Shown: positions 1 through 8,109 of the stretch, piece by piece
How positions within the stretch are numbered: the stretch's first letter is position 1
Layout: each line of letters opens with the position of its first letter
Assembly: GCF_005222845.1 (NCBI RefSeq)
Contig: NZ_STFZ01000018.1
Coordinates: forward strand, 310,001-374,000
Reading direction: 5' to 3'
From: Rhizobium sp. FY34
GTDB lineage: Bacteria; Pseudomonadota; Alphaproteobacteria; Rhizobiales; Rhizobiaceae
DNA: 64,000 nucleotides
Translations under genes and position numbers: made by a program
Notes under the pieces: generated by a model
The model's database searches: none
What the model saw: only the letters and a program-made list of their open reading frames with translations
Told to the model about the DNA's origin: nothing

Positions 1-237
1 AAGGCGCACGCGAAGCGGACCAGAGCCGCTGACGGCGGCCTTCAACTGCGCCTCCGCACCGTCCGGTTGGCGAAAGCCCAGCGCGTCTGCGGACCGGCTG
101 AGCCGTCGCAGATGCTGGTCCAGCCGCAGGAAGCCGTCCTGCGGTTCCCAGCGCATGGTCTCGATCAGCAGGAAGTCGGCCGTCTGCTTGGCTGTCCTGC
201 CTGCTGGCTTACTGCGAAGCGCGTTTTGAGTAGGCAT
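1..237 (-). CDS. Aminotransferase class IV-like protein (probable 4-amino-4-deoxychorismate lyase), partial
   Basis: Only the first 79 codons are in the window; the gene runs off the left edge. The translation begins MPTQNALRSK and continues with ADFLLIETMRW, DGFLRLDQHLRRL and SADALGFRQP, which resembles the N-terminus of the class IV aminotransferase-like proteins that follow pabB in rhizobia. By that family these convert aminodeoxychorismate to 4-aminobenzoate for folate. The ATG at 237 lies inside the 3' end of pabB in another frame, so the two genes overlap by 73 bases and are probably translationally coupled. An alternative start is the ATG of ETMRW further in. The PLP lysine would lie outside the window, so activity cannot be judged. 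Confidence 0.7.
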   Translation of the reverse strand, partial: MPTQNALRSKPAGRTAKQTADFLLIETMRWEPQDGFLRLDQHLRRLSRSADALGFRQPDGAEAQLKAAVSGSGPLRVRL

Positions 238-1361
238 TCGTCGTATTCCGCCTTTGCCGTCGAATCGAAGACAATTCCGCCGCCAACATTGAAGACTGCC
301 CTGCCGCCGTTGAAAAGAGTGAGCGTGCGGATCGCCACTGAAAATCGCATGGGCCCTGCCGGATCGCAATAGCCGATGGCGCCGCAATAGATATCGCGCG
401 GCCCGGTTTCTAATTCGCCCAGAATGCGCATGGCCCACATTTTCGGGGCGCCGGTGATGGAGCCGCAGGGAAACAGTGCCGACAGAATCTGCGGCAGGCC
501 GATGCTGGGCAGGAGTTTTGCCCGCACATGGCTCACCATCTGGTGCACGGTCGGATAGGTCTCGATGGCAAACAGTTTCGGCACGGTGAGCGTGCCCACT
601 TCAGAGATCACCGAGATATCATTGCGCAGCAGATCGACGATCATGCGGTTTTCGGCCTGCGTTTTTTCATCCGAGAGCATGGCGGCAATGATGGCCGCAT
701 CCTCCTGCGCGTCCGCGCCGCGTGGTGCCGTGCCTTTCATCGGGTGCGTCTCGATCACGCCCTCATTATCCACCTTGAAGAACAGTTCTGGCGAGCGCGA
801 CAGGATGATCGGCCCACCCAGATCAATCAGCGCGCCGTAATGCACCGGCTGGCGGGCTGTGAGTGACCAGAAGGCTGTGAGCGGATCGCCCTGCCAGCGG
901 GCTGTTACCGGCATGGTCAGATTGGCCTGGTAGCAATCGCCGCGCCGCAGATGCGCATGCAGCCGGTCAAAGCGCGTGCGATAGGTTTCGAAATCCCAGC
1001 CCATTTCGACATCGGTGAGGAAGGGTGGCTTGCCATCGCTATCCGCAACCGTGGTTTCCACGGGGTTTGCCAGGGGATGGTCGCCTCTAGCAGGCGCATC
1101 GAAAATGCCCATGCAGACAAGCGGGGTTTCGCGATCCGGCACGATCAGCGGCGTCAGCTTCTCCTCGAAGACATGGCCTGCTTCATAGGAGAGATAGCCG
1201 GCAAGCCAGAGCCCGTCCTTGCGTGCCGCCTCCAGCCGCTCCAGCGCCGGCAGGATTTCCTCGGCCTTACGCGCCATGACGATTTCGCGCGGTCGGTCGA
1301 AGACAAGGCTCGTTCCTGCGCGGTCATCGCGGAAGAGGGCGTAGGGTGAATGAACTGACAT
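165..1361 (-). CDS. pabB: Aminodeoxychorismate synthase component I
   Basis: Chorismate-utilising enzyme of 398 residues that makes 4-amino-4-deoxychorismate from chorismate and ammonia, the first step towards 4-aminobenzoate and folate. Visible family motifs are GDCYQANLT, SRSPELFF, HPMKGTAPRG (its lysine, near residue 209, corresponds to the catalytic lysine of the PabB PIKGT motif), ENRMIVDLLRND, a conserved PTVHQMVS stretch and GSITGAPK. The chosen start (MSVHSPYALFRDD) matches the usual rhizobial N-terminus; an in-frame ATG at 1430 would add 23 residues but has no ribosome-binding site. It lies downstream of the peptidase gene on the same strand and overlaps the pabC-like gene. No glutaminase domain is fused, so a separate PabA/TrpG subunit is expected elsewhere. 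Confidence 0.93.
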   Translation of the reverse strand: MSVHSPYALFRDDRAGTSLVFDRPREIVMARKAEEILPALERLEAARKDGLWLAGYLSYEAGHVFEEKLTPLIVPDRETPLVCMGIFDAPARGDHPLANPVETTVADSDGKPPFLTDVEMGWDFETYRTRFDRLHAHLRRGDCYQANLTMPVTARWQGDPLTAFWSLTARQPVHYGALIDLGGPIILSRSPELFFKVDNEGVIETHPMKGTAPRGADAQEDAAIIAAMLSDEKTQAENRMIVDLLRNDISVISEVGTLTVPKLFAIETYPTVHQMVSHVRAKLLPSIGLPQILSALFPCGSITGAPKMWAMRILGELETGPRDIYCGAIGYCDPAGPMRFSVAIRTLTLFNGGRAVFNVGGGIVFDSTAKAEYDECLLKTRFAVSQQAGQPSRRPTSC

Positions 1362-1437
1362 GCCGTTGCAAAATTCCCGGTATCCTCCGCCCGCCGCTAT
1401 ATCCCAAGTCCGGGAGACGGCGGCGGGCATAGAGACG

Positions 1438-3315
1438 TTATACCCGATCCATGGCTTCCAGCTCGTCGATCAGGCCCTCAATCATCGAAAGCCCTTTCGA
1501 CCAGAAGGCTGGATCGGTGGCATCAAGGCCGAAGGGGGCCAGTAACTCGGAATGGTGCTTGGTGCCGCCGGCCTTCAGAAGCTCGAAATACTTTTCCTGG
1601 AACCCTTCCTCGGCATTCTGGTAGACGGCATAGAGCGAGTTCACCAGGCAATCGCCAAAGGCATAGGCATAGACATAGAAGGGCGAGTGGATGAAGTGGG
1701 GGATATAGGTCCACCAGGTCTCATAGCCTTCCGAGATCCTGATGGCCGGCCCGAGGCTTTCGCCCTGGACCGAGAGCCACAGTTCGCCGATCTGTTCGGC
1801 GGTCAGTTCGCCTTCCTTGCGCGCCGTGTGCAGCTTGCGCTCGAAATCGTAAAAGGCGATCTGGCGCACGACCGTGTTGATCATGTCCTCCACCTTCTGG
1901 GCGAGCATTGCCTTGCGCTCGCGCCTGTCAGTGGTCTTTTCCAGAAGCGCGCGGAAGGTCAGCATTTCGCCGAAGACAGAGGCCGTTTCGGCCAGTGTCA
2001 ACGGTGTCTGGCACATCAGAGCGCCCTGTCCGCCGGCCAAAACCTGATGCACGCCATGGCCCAGTTCATGGGCAAGCGTCATCACATCGCGCGGCTTGCC
2101 GAGATAGTTGACCAGCACGTAAGGATGGGCGGAGGGCACGGTCGGATGGGCAAAGGCACCCGGCGTCTTGCCAGTGCGGGCCGGCGCATCGATCCATTGT
2201 TCGTCAAAGAAGCGGCGAGCAATAGCGGCCATATCCGGCGCAAAGGCGCCATAGGCGGATAGAACCGTTTCCCTGGCATCTGCCCAGGGAATGAGGGCGG
2301 TCGGCGCTTCCGGCAGCGGCGCATTGCGGTCCCAGAAATTCATCTGTTCCATGCCCAGCCACTTTGCCTTCATCGCATAGTAGCGGTGCGACAGGCGCGG
2401 ATAGGCCTGCTTGACGGCTGCCGCCAGCGCATCCACCACTTCGCGCTCGACCCGGTTCGACAGATGGCGGCCATCGGCAATATCCTCAAAGCCGCGCCAG
2501 CGATCGCCGATTTCCTTGTCCTTTGCCAGCGTATTGGTGATGAGGGTGAAGACGCGCAGATTGTCCTTGAAGGTTTTGGAGAGGGCCTTGGCGGCCTTGG
2601 CTCGCTTCTCTTCCTGCGGTTCCTGCAACAGGTTCAAGGTGCGTTCGAGCGGCAGAATCTCGCCGTCGATGTCGAAGCGCAACTCGGCCATGGTCTCATC
2701 AAACAGCCGGTTGAAGGCGGCCGCACTCGTCATCGACTTTTCGAGGAAAAGCTGTTCGAGCCTGTCATCCAGCTGATAGGGCTTGTCCTTGCGCAGGTCG
2801 AGAATCCAGGGCGCGTAATGGGCAGCCTTCGGATCGCTGGCAAGGCACGCATCGATCACGGCATCATCGATGCGGTTGAGTTCAAGCGCAAAGAACAGAA
2901 GATGGGTGGAGAGTTCCGTCAGCTTCGATTGCACGTCGCCATAGAACTTGCCATTGGCCGGATCGGACGTGTCGGAAAAATAGGTAAGGCCGGCAAACGA
3001 GCCGAGCCGTCCGACAAGATCATCGATCTCTTCATAGGCGGCGACGGCGGCACCAAGGCCATCCTGACCGGTCTTGCTGGCGGCTTGCGCCAGTTTGCCC
3101 TTGAAACGTGTCTCGAAAGAGCGCGATAGTTCCAATGCGCGTGCCATATCGGTGCGGAATTCATCGCCGTCCTTTGATGGGTAGAGATCGGCGAGACGCC
3201 AGATGGGAAGTTCGCCCAGAGCAGCGTCCTTTATGCCGTTCGCGGCACCTTCGGCGGTGGCATAGGCGATTGCTGGCATCGTGAAGGCTTGGCGGATTGT
3301 ATCGGACACGGTCAA
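1438..3315 (-). CDS. M3 family oligoendopeptidase F
   Basis: Zinc metallopeptidase of the thimet/oligopeptidase F family (625 residues, normal for rhizobial members), probably cytoplasmic since no signal peptide is seen, and expected to trim short peptides. The zinc site HELGH is at residues 416-420 and is followed by the AETASVFGE helix that carries the third, glutamate ligand. The N-terminal helical lid (ALGELPIWRLADLYPS onward) is intact. The start is TTG, supported by GGGAGA six or seven bases upstream; a GTG two codons later is possible. pabB follows on the same strand after 76 bases, so the two may share a transcript. Confidence 0.93.
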   Translation of the reverse strand: MTVSDTIRQAFTMPAIAYATAEGAANGIKDAALGELPIWRLADLYPSKDGDEFRTDMARALELSRSFETRFKGKLAQAASKTGQDGLGAAVAAYEEIDDLVGRLGSFAGLTYFSDTSDPANGKFYGDVQSKLTELSTHLLFFALELNRIDDAVIDACLASDPKAAHYAPWILDLRKDKPYQLDDRLEQLFLEKSMTSAAAFNRLFDETMAELRFDIDGEILPLERTLNLLQEPQEEKRAKAAKALSKTFKDNLRVFTLITNTLAKDKEIGDRWRGFEDIADGRHLSNRVEREVVDALAAAVKQAYPRLSHRYYAMKAKWLGMEQMNFWDRNAPLPEAPTALIPWADARETVLSAYGAFAPDMAAIARRFFDEQWIDAPARTGKTPGAFAHPTVPSAHPYVLVNYLGKPRDVMTLAHELGHGVHQVLAGGQGALMCQTPLTLAETASVFGEMLTFRALLEKTTDRRERKAMLAQKVEDMINTVVRQIAFYDFERKLHTARKEGELTAEQIGELWLSVQGESLGPAIRISEGYETWWTYIPHFIHSPFYVYAYAFGDCLVNSLYAVYQNAEEGFQEKYFELLKAGGTKHHSELLAPFGLDATDPAFWSKGLSMIEGLIDELEAMDRV

Positions 3316-3485
3316 GGCAGGTCTCCCATCATCTTCTTTTGGCGCAAATCGGAGCGCTCAGGCTGTTTTCATCGGTCACGTTTAAAATGCAAGCATTTCT
3401 CAAAACGGGATGTTTAACCCCATCTGAGACAACAGTATCGAACGGTCCCGCCATGGGACATGAAGTTTGAGAATTCGGAGCAGAC
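3316..3485. promoter_or_regulatory. Divergent promoter region with short palindrome
   Basis: This 170-base gap separates the leftward peptidase gene from the rightward sigma-54 activator gene, so it must hold both promoters. It contains a perfect dyad, AAATGC-AA-GCATTT, at 3385-3398, which could be an operator. No clear -24/-12 or CtrA motif was found. Confidence 0.4.
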
Positions 3486-5024
3486 ATGACGGCCCATATT
3501 CTTATTGTCGATGATGATCCCGTCCAGCGCCGCTTGCTGAAGAATGCCGTTGAGCGCTATGGCCATGCGGCCCATGTCGCGGAAAACGGTCGCATTGCGC
3601 TCGAATTCCTGAAGCGCAACCGGCGCCAGTTCAACGTCATCGTGCTTGACCTGATGATGCCGGAGCTTGACGGCCTCGGCTTCCTGCAGGCAGCCACCGA
3701 AATCGGCCTCGACATTCCCGTCATCGTGCAGACCGGACAGGGCGGCATAGAAACCGTGGTTCAGGCCATGCGCGCCGGTGCATTCGATTTCGTCGTCAAG
3801 CCGGTCTCGCCGGAGCGCATCGCGGCCTCGATTGCCAATGCGCTGAAGGTGGATTACCGCGACAGCAAAGTGAAGGCCGTCCGTAAGACGAAGGGCGCAG
3901 CCGTCAGCTTCGGTGATATCGTCTCGGCAAGCCCCGATATGCTGCGCGTCATCGATCTGGCGCATCGTGCTGCCCAGTCGCATATTCCCGTCGTTCTTGA
4001 AGGCGAATCGGGTGTCGGCAAGGAAATGATTGCCCGCGCCATCCAGGCCAGCGGCGAACGCGCCAACAAGCCGTTCATCACCGTCAATTGCGGCGCCATC
4101 CCGGCCAATCTCGTGGAAAGCATTCTCTTCGGCCACGAGAAGGGTGCCTTTACCGGTGCGACGGAACGCCATACCGGCAAGTTCATGGAAGCCGATGGCG
4201 GCACGCTGTTTCTCGACGAGATCGGTGATCTGCCGCTCGATGTGCAGGTGAAGCTGTTGCGTGCCGTGCAGCAGGGCGAAATCGAGACCGTCGGTGCCGG
4301 CAAGGTGCAGAAGGTCGATGTGCGCCTGATCTCGGCCACAAACAAGGATCTGATCGAAGAGGTGCGCGCCGGGCGTTTCCGCGAGGACCTCTATTATCGC
4401 CTCAACGTTTTCCCGATCACCATTCCGGCGCTGCGTCGTCGCAAGGAAGACATTCCGCATCTGGCACGCGTGTTCACCGAACGTTTTTCGGCCGAGCAAA
4501 AGCATGAGCGCCCCTTGCAGGTGGGAAGCGGCGCCATGGCGCTTCTGACCTCCTATGACTGGCCGGGCAATATCCGCCAGCTGGAAAACGCCATCTTCCG
4601 CGCCGTGGTTCTGGCAGAGGGCGGCGAGTTGACGGAAAAGGATTTCCCGCAGATCGCGGCACAGATCCCCGACTTCCAGAGTTCGGAACTGCTGGCGACG
4701 GTCGTTGTGCCGGTAGAGGACTATTCCACGCATGACGACGCCGAGCAGGCCATGTCCGATATGCTGCGCCAGGCGCGTGCGGAAGCGGCCCGGTCGATGT
4801 CGATGTTCGGCGCATCGGACAATGTCATCGTCAGCACCGACGAAACCGGCGAGGTTCGCAAGCTCGCCGACGTGGAAGAGGAACTGATCCGCTTCGCGCT
4901 GAAATTCTATCGCGGGCAGATGAGCCAGGTGGCGCGCAAGCTCGGCATCGGTCGCTCAACGCTGTATCGCAAGCTCAAGGATTACGGGATTGACCCCGAC
5001 GACCCTTTGAAGGAGGCGGCGTGA
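3486..5024 (+). CDS. Sigma-54-dependent response regulator (NtrC/DctD type)
   Basis: A 512-residue response regulator with three domains. The receiver domain (about 1-125) has the acidic pair D9/D10 and phospho-acceptor D55 in VLDLMMP. The AAA+ sigma-54 activation domain (about 145-385) has Walker A GESGVGKE at 173-180, the sigma-54 contact loop GAFTGA at 220-225 and a Walker B region GGTLFLDEIGD near 238-248. A C-terminal Fis-type helix-turn-helix lies near 475-505 (QVARKLGIGRSTLYRKL). All residues needed for ATP-driven activation of sigma-54 promoters are present. A long insertion of about 80 residues separates the AAA+ and DNA-binding domains. No kinase gene is adjacent, so its signal and targets cannot be read from context. 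Confidence 0.93.
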   Translation: MTAHILIVDDDPVQRRLLKNAVERYGHAAHVAENGRIALEFLKRNRRQFNVIVLDLMMPELDGLGFLQAATEIGLDIPVIVQTGQGGIETVVQAMRAGAFDFVVKPVSPERIAASIANALKVDYRDSKVKAVRKTKGAAVSFGDIVSASPDMLRVIDLAHRAAQSHIPVVLEGESGVGKEMIARAIQASGERANKPFITVNCGAIPANLVESILFGHEKGAFTGATERHTGKFMEADGGTLFLDEIGDLPLDVQVKLLRAVQQGEIETVGAGKVQKVDVRLISATNKDLIEEVRAGRFREDLYYRLNVFPITIPALRRRKEDIPHLARVFTERFSAEQKHERPLQVGSGAMALLTSYDWPGNIRQLENAIFRAVVLAEGGELTEKDFPQIAAQIPDFQSSELLATVVVPVEDYSTHDDAEQAMSDMLRQARAEAARSMSMFGASDNVIVSTDETGEVRKLADVEEELIRFALKFYRGQMSQVARKLGIGRSTLYRKLKDYGIDPDDPLKEAA

Positions 5025-5040
5025 ACCCCGCGTCGCCTCC
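5012..5040 (+). terminator. Hairpin at the end of the sigma-54 regulator gene
   Basis: Arms GGAGGCG and CGCCTCC flank the stop codon of the sigma-54 regulator. There is no T-run after it, so it is either a weak terminator or an mRNA 3'-end protecting stem. Confidence 0.4.
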
Positions 5041-5292
5041 AAACCGATAAAATCATGCATTTATCTTCAGGCAAGGATGTTTCGTTACGAACCGTCAACC
5101 TTTCGGTAGGCTTTTGTTGACTATGAAAGAAGTGCTTGTGCGCATGTGGCAGATTTGCCATGGTGTCACCGCAATTCACGGTCATGTGAGGCAGCACCGG
5201 ATGTTGTCTATCAGACGGGGAACGTTTTGCCGTATCAGTATGCAGATTCAACACCTTCGGGTGACAATGGACGGCGGCCGGTCGCACGCTTT

Positions 5293-7197
5293 TTGAGAAC
5301 GGTGGTCAAGCGCGCCGCGGCAGCATTCCTGTCTCTGGCTCTCAGTGTGTCTGCGATTGCCGTTCCCGCAGCGCCTGCCTTGGCCGCTGGCGAAACCCGC
5401 AGCCTGAAACTTTATTTCGTCCATACCGGCGAACGCGCCGTAATCACCTTCAAGCGCAATGGTCGCTATGACCAGCAGGGTCTGCAACAGATTAACCGGT
5501 TTCTGCGCGACTGGCGTCGCAACGAACCGACGAAGATGGACCCGCGCCTTTTCGATCTGGTCTGGGAAGTCTATCGCCGCGCCGGTGGCAGCGATTACAT
5601 CCATGTCGTCTCCGCCTATCGTTCTCCCACCACCAATGGTGCGCTTCGTTCGCGCACCAAGGGCGTGGCCAAGAATAGCCAGCACATGCTGGGCAAGGCC
5701 ATGGACTTTTTCATTCCCGGCGTGAAGCTTGCCACCCTGCGCGGCATTGCCATGCAGATGCAGGTGGGTGGCGTCGGTTATTATCCGACCTCCGGTTCAC
5801 CTTTCGTGCATCTGGATGTCGGCAGCGTGCGCGCCTGGCCGCGCATGTCGCGCCAGGAACTGGTTCAGCTTTTCCCCAATGGCAACACCATGCATCTGCC
5901 GGCTGACGGCAAGCCGCTGCCCGGCTATGAGCAGGCGGTTGCCGATTACAAGCGCCGCATCGGTGCCAATTCCATCCAGATCGCCGGAACGGCCGGCAAT
6001 GCGCCGTCGTCTTCCTCCAGCCGCAAGCCGACAAACCTGATGGCCATGCTGTTTGGCGGTGGTGGTGACGAGGATGAGGATGCCGAAGCCATTGCAGCGC
6101 CGGCCGAAGTGCCAAGCCGCCCGGCAACCCGTGCCCCGGTTGCCGAAGAGCCCGCGGACGACGCGCCGGTGCAGGTGGCCGTTGCCGCGCCCGTGCGCCC
6201 CGAAATTGCCGCTGCGCCGGTTCGCCCGGAAATTGCTGCCGCAGCTGATGTTGCAGCACCCGTGCCGCTCAGCCGTCCCTCCTTCCGCCAGGATCCTGCC
6301 GTTGGCGGTCTGGCATCCGCCCTTTACTCGCCGCAGCGCAATGCGGCGCAGGAAGCGCTGGCCGCTGCCACCACAGTGACGCCGCTCGCAAGGCCGGCGC
6401 CTGAAGCCGAGACATTCGTCGATCTGGCCAGCATGACCATTCCTGTGCCGACGCTGCTTGGACCGCGTGGCATGAAGGGTGATGCAGAACCGTCCAATAT
6501 CGTCACCGCCTCGCTGGGTGCGGCTGAGGAACAGGCGCTTCTGTCTGCTGTTCCGGTGCCGGCGCATCGTCCGGCAGCGGTGTTGGAGCATGTTGCCGAA
6601 CCGGCAGTGCCAGCTCCTGCGCAATCTGCCATGACCAATGCCTCTGTCGCACCGCCAGTTCCCACTGCTGCGCCTGTCGTCGATCCGGAGCCGGAAAAGC
6701 AGTCTCTTACACCCGAGCTGATCGCCGAACTGGCGCGTGGGGCCGATTATAACCCGACGCCCATGCCAACGCCTACGCCCAAGCCGCAGACCAAGCCTTC
6801 TGCCCCGCAGCAGGTGGCTCTCGCCACCCCGGCTCAAGGTGGTTCGGGCACGATGGTGTTCAACGATGGTTTCGATATGCCAAAACCGGTGGCTGAGCCA
6901 CAGGCAAAGACACAGCCGGCCCAGCCGCAGCGCGTGGTCAAGGGTGGCGCCGTGTCCAAGCTTGGCGGTCGCCCGGCCACGCCCGGCACCAAGGTGCTCA
7001 CCGGTGACATGTTGGCCCAATGGGCTACGGCCACCAACCGCACGGATACGGTTGCCTCGATGAAGGCGCCGCGCATGGTTGCCCGCACCTTCACCAGCGA
7101 CGGCGCGGCAGGCTATGGCGGCGGTTTCAAGCCGGTATCGCAGGCGGTGGCCGTCGATCCGAACCGGTTCAGCGGCGCCAATATCGTCAAGCCATAA
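5293..7197 (+). CDS. DUF882 (M15-like, YcbK/MepK family) cell-wall protein with long disordered tail
   Basis: Exported protein with a signal peptide (KRAAAAFLSLALSVSAIAVP...ALAA) followed by a DUF882 domain of about 170 residues. The domain has M15-peptidase-like metal motifs (SQHMLGKAMDFF and FVHLDVG), as in E. coli MepK, which cuts mDAP-mDAP crosslinks in peptidoglycan. The remaining roughly 400 residues are rich in Ala, Pro and Val and look unstructured, possibly spanning the periplasm or binding the wall. The start is uncertain: TTG 5293 or GTG 5302 place the signal peptide near the N-terminus, whereas GTG 5146 would add about 50 residues with no plausible role. A hairpin terminator follows directly. 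Confidence 0.82.
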   Translation: MRTVVKRAAAAFLSLALSVSAIAVPAAPALAAGETRSLKLYFVHTGERAVITFKRNGRYDQQGLQQINRFLRDWRRNEPTKMDPRLFDLVWEVYRRAGGSDYIHVVSAYRSPTTNGALRSRTKGVAKNSQHMLGKAMDFFIPGVKLATLRGIAMQMQVGGVGYYPTSGSPFVHLDVGSVRAWPRMSRQELVQLFPNGNTMHLPADGKPLPGYEQAVADYKRRIGANSIQIAGTAGNAPSSSSSRKPTNLMAMLFGGGGDEDEDAEAIAAPAEVPSRPATRAPVAEEPADDAPVQVAVAAPVRPEIAAAPVRPEIAAAADVAAPVPLSRPSFRQDPAVGGLASALYSPQRNAAQEALAAATTVTPLARPAPEAETFVDLASMTIPVPTLLGPRGMKGDAEPSNIVTASLGAAEEQALLSAVPVPAHRPAAVLEHVAEPAVPAPAQSAMTNASVAPPVPTAAPVVDPEPEKQSLTPELIAELARGADYNPTPMPTPTPKPQTKPSAPQQVALATPAQGGSGTMVFNDGFDMPKPVAEPQAKTQPAQPQRVVKGGAVSKLGGRPATPGTKVLTGDMLAQWATATNRTDTVASMKAPRMVARTFTSDGAAGYGGGFKPVSQAVAVDPNRFSGANIVKP

Positions 7198-7220
7198 TCA
7201 GGCTTTGCGTCCAAACGGAA

Positions 7221-7254
7221 AAATGTCCGCCTGGTGGATAACCGGCGGGCATTT
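7221..7254 (+). terminator. Terminator after the DUF882 gene
   Basis: Arms AAATGTCCGCC and GGCGGGCATTT pair with a single mismatch, and the 3' arm ends in a short T-run. It lies 24 bases after the DUF882 stop. It also covers the GTG at 7234 that opens the next reading frame, which argues that the regulator gene starts further downstream. Confidence 0.65.
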
Positions 7255-7338
7255 CTGTGTCTGGCTAAGATCGGAGGACGCTCAGGCTCGACCGATCGGA
7301 TGATCTGGTCACCTATTCCCTGCGCGGTCACGGCCACC

Positions 7339-7351
7339 CCCATGTTCATGG
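7339..7351 (-). promoter_or_regulatory. Candidate operator, copy 1 of 3 (CCATGAACATGGG)
   Basis: The minus strand reads CCATGAACATGGG, a dyad with arms CCATG/CATGG around two bases. It is 69 bases upstream of the proposed start of the LuxR-type regulator. A -35-like TTGCGG begins three bases after the dyad. Identical 13-mers occur at 10445 and 12505. Confidence 0.6.
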
Positions 7352-7419
7352 CTGTTGCGGTCACGGCAATTGCGCAATACTGGCTGCGGCGAAGCCGTCG
7401 CCGGAAAGCGAGTGCTGTC

Positions 7420-8094
7420 TTGGAAGTCCAGACTGGGAAAGCCGATCGAATATCCGTGCTCATCGTGGAGGACGACGCGCCGACGCGCCAGCGCATCGCC
7501 GATGGACTTTCGGATGCGTCCGCCTTTGACGTATCGCAGGCCGGCACGCTGGCCGAGACGCATCGCTTGCTCGCGGCCGGTTATCCCAATGTGCTCTTGA
7601 CGGATCTGCAATTGCCGGATGGCCATGGCATGGATCTCATCCGCGAGGTCCGCCAACGCTCGCAGGCGACGGAGATCATGGTCATCTCCATCCTGGGCGA
7701 TGAAGAGAGCGTGATTTCCGCCATTCTTCTGGGGGCGAACGGCTATCTTCTGAAGGATGCGCTGCTGGCCGATATTGCCGACACCGTGCGCGATCTGATG
7801 CGCGGTCATTCGCCGATCTCTGCCTCTATTGCGAGGTTCATTGTCAAGAGGACCCAAGGGGCCAAGGATCCCGCTGCCCGGAGTGACCTCAACACCGCCA
7901 AACTGACCGCCCGTGAGATCGACATCCTTTGGGGCATTGCCAAAGGGTTCAGCTATAGTGATATCGCTGATTATCTGGGGATTTCGCGCCAGACCGTGCC
8001 GGGATATATCAAGAACATCTACCGCAAGCTGGAGGTCAATACCCGCGGCGAAGCGGTGTTCGAGGCGGTGCAGCAGGGCTTGATCAAGTTGTAG
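7420..8094 (+). CDS. LuxR/NarL-type response regulator
   Basis: Response regulator of 224 residues. The receiver domain begins at ISVLIVEDD and has its phospho-acceptor Asp near residue 62 (LLTDLQLPDG) and the K of YLLKDA. The C-terminal LuxR helix-turn-helix (AKLTAREIDILWGIAKG...ISRQTVPGYIKNIYRKL) binds DNA. The TTG start is chosen because GGAAAGCGAG lies eight bases upstream; the open frame extends back to a GTG at 7234, but that lies in a terminator and would put the operator-like dyad inside the gene. A GTG at 7456 is a third option. The kinase gene follows after 15 bases, so they form one two-component operon, probably autoregulated through the dyad at 7339. Confidence 0.85.
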   Translation: MEVQTGKADRISVLIVEDDAPTRQRIADGLSDASAFDVSQAGTLAETHRLLAAGYPNVLLTDLQLPDGHGMDLIREVRQRSQATEIMVISILGDEESVISAILLGANGYLLKDALLADIADTVRDLMRGHSPISASIARFIVKRTQGAKDPAARSDLNTAKLTAREIDILWGIAKGFSYSDIADYLGISRQTVPGYIKNIYRKLEVNTRGEAVFEAVQQGLIKL

Positions 8095-8109
8095 GCGAGA
8101 AGGTACTGC

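Noticed and set aside
3414..4733. Long antisense frame (439 codons) opposite the sigma-54 regulator
   Set aside because: It is a shadow of a clear coding region with perfect domain structure on the other strand, and has His/Arg-rich composition with no family similarity.
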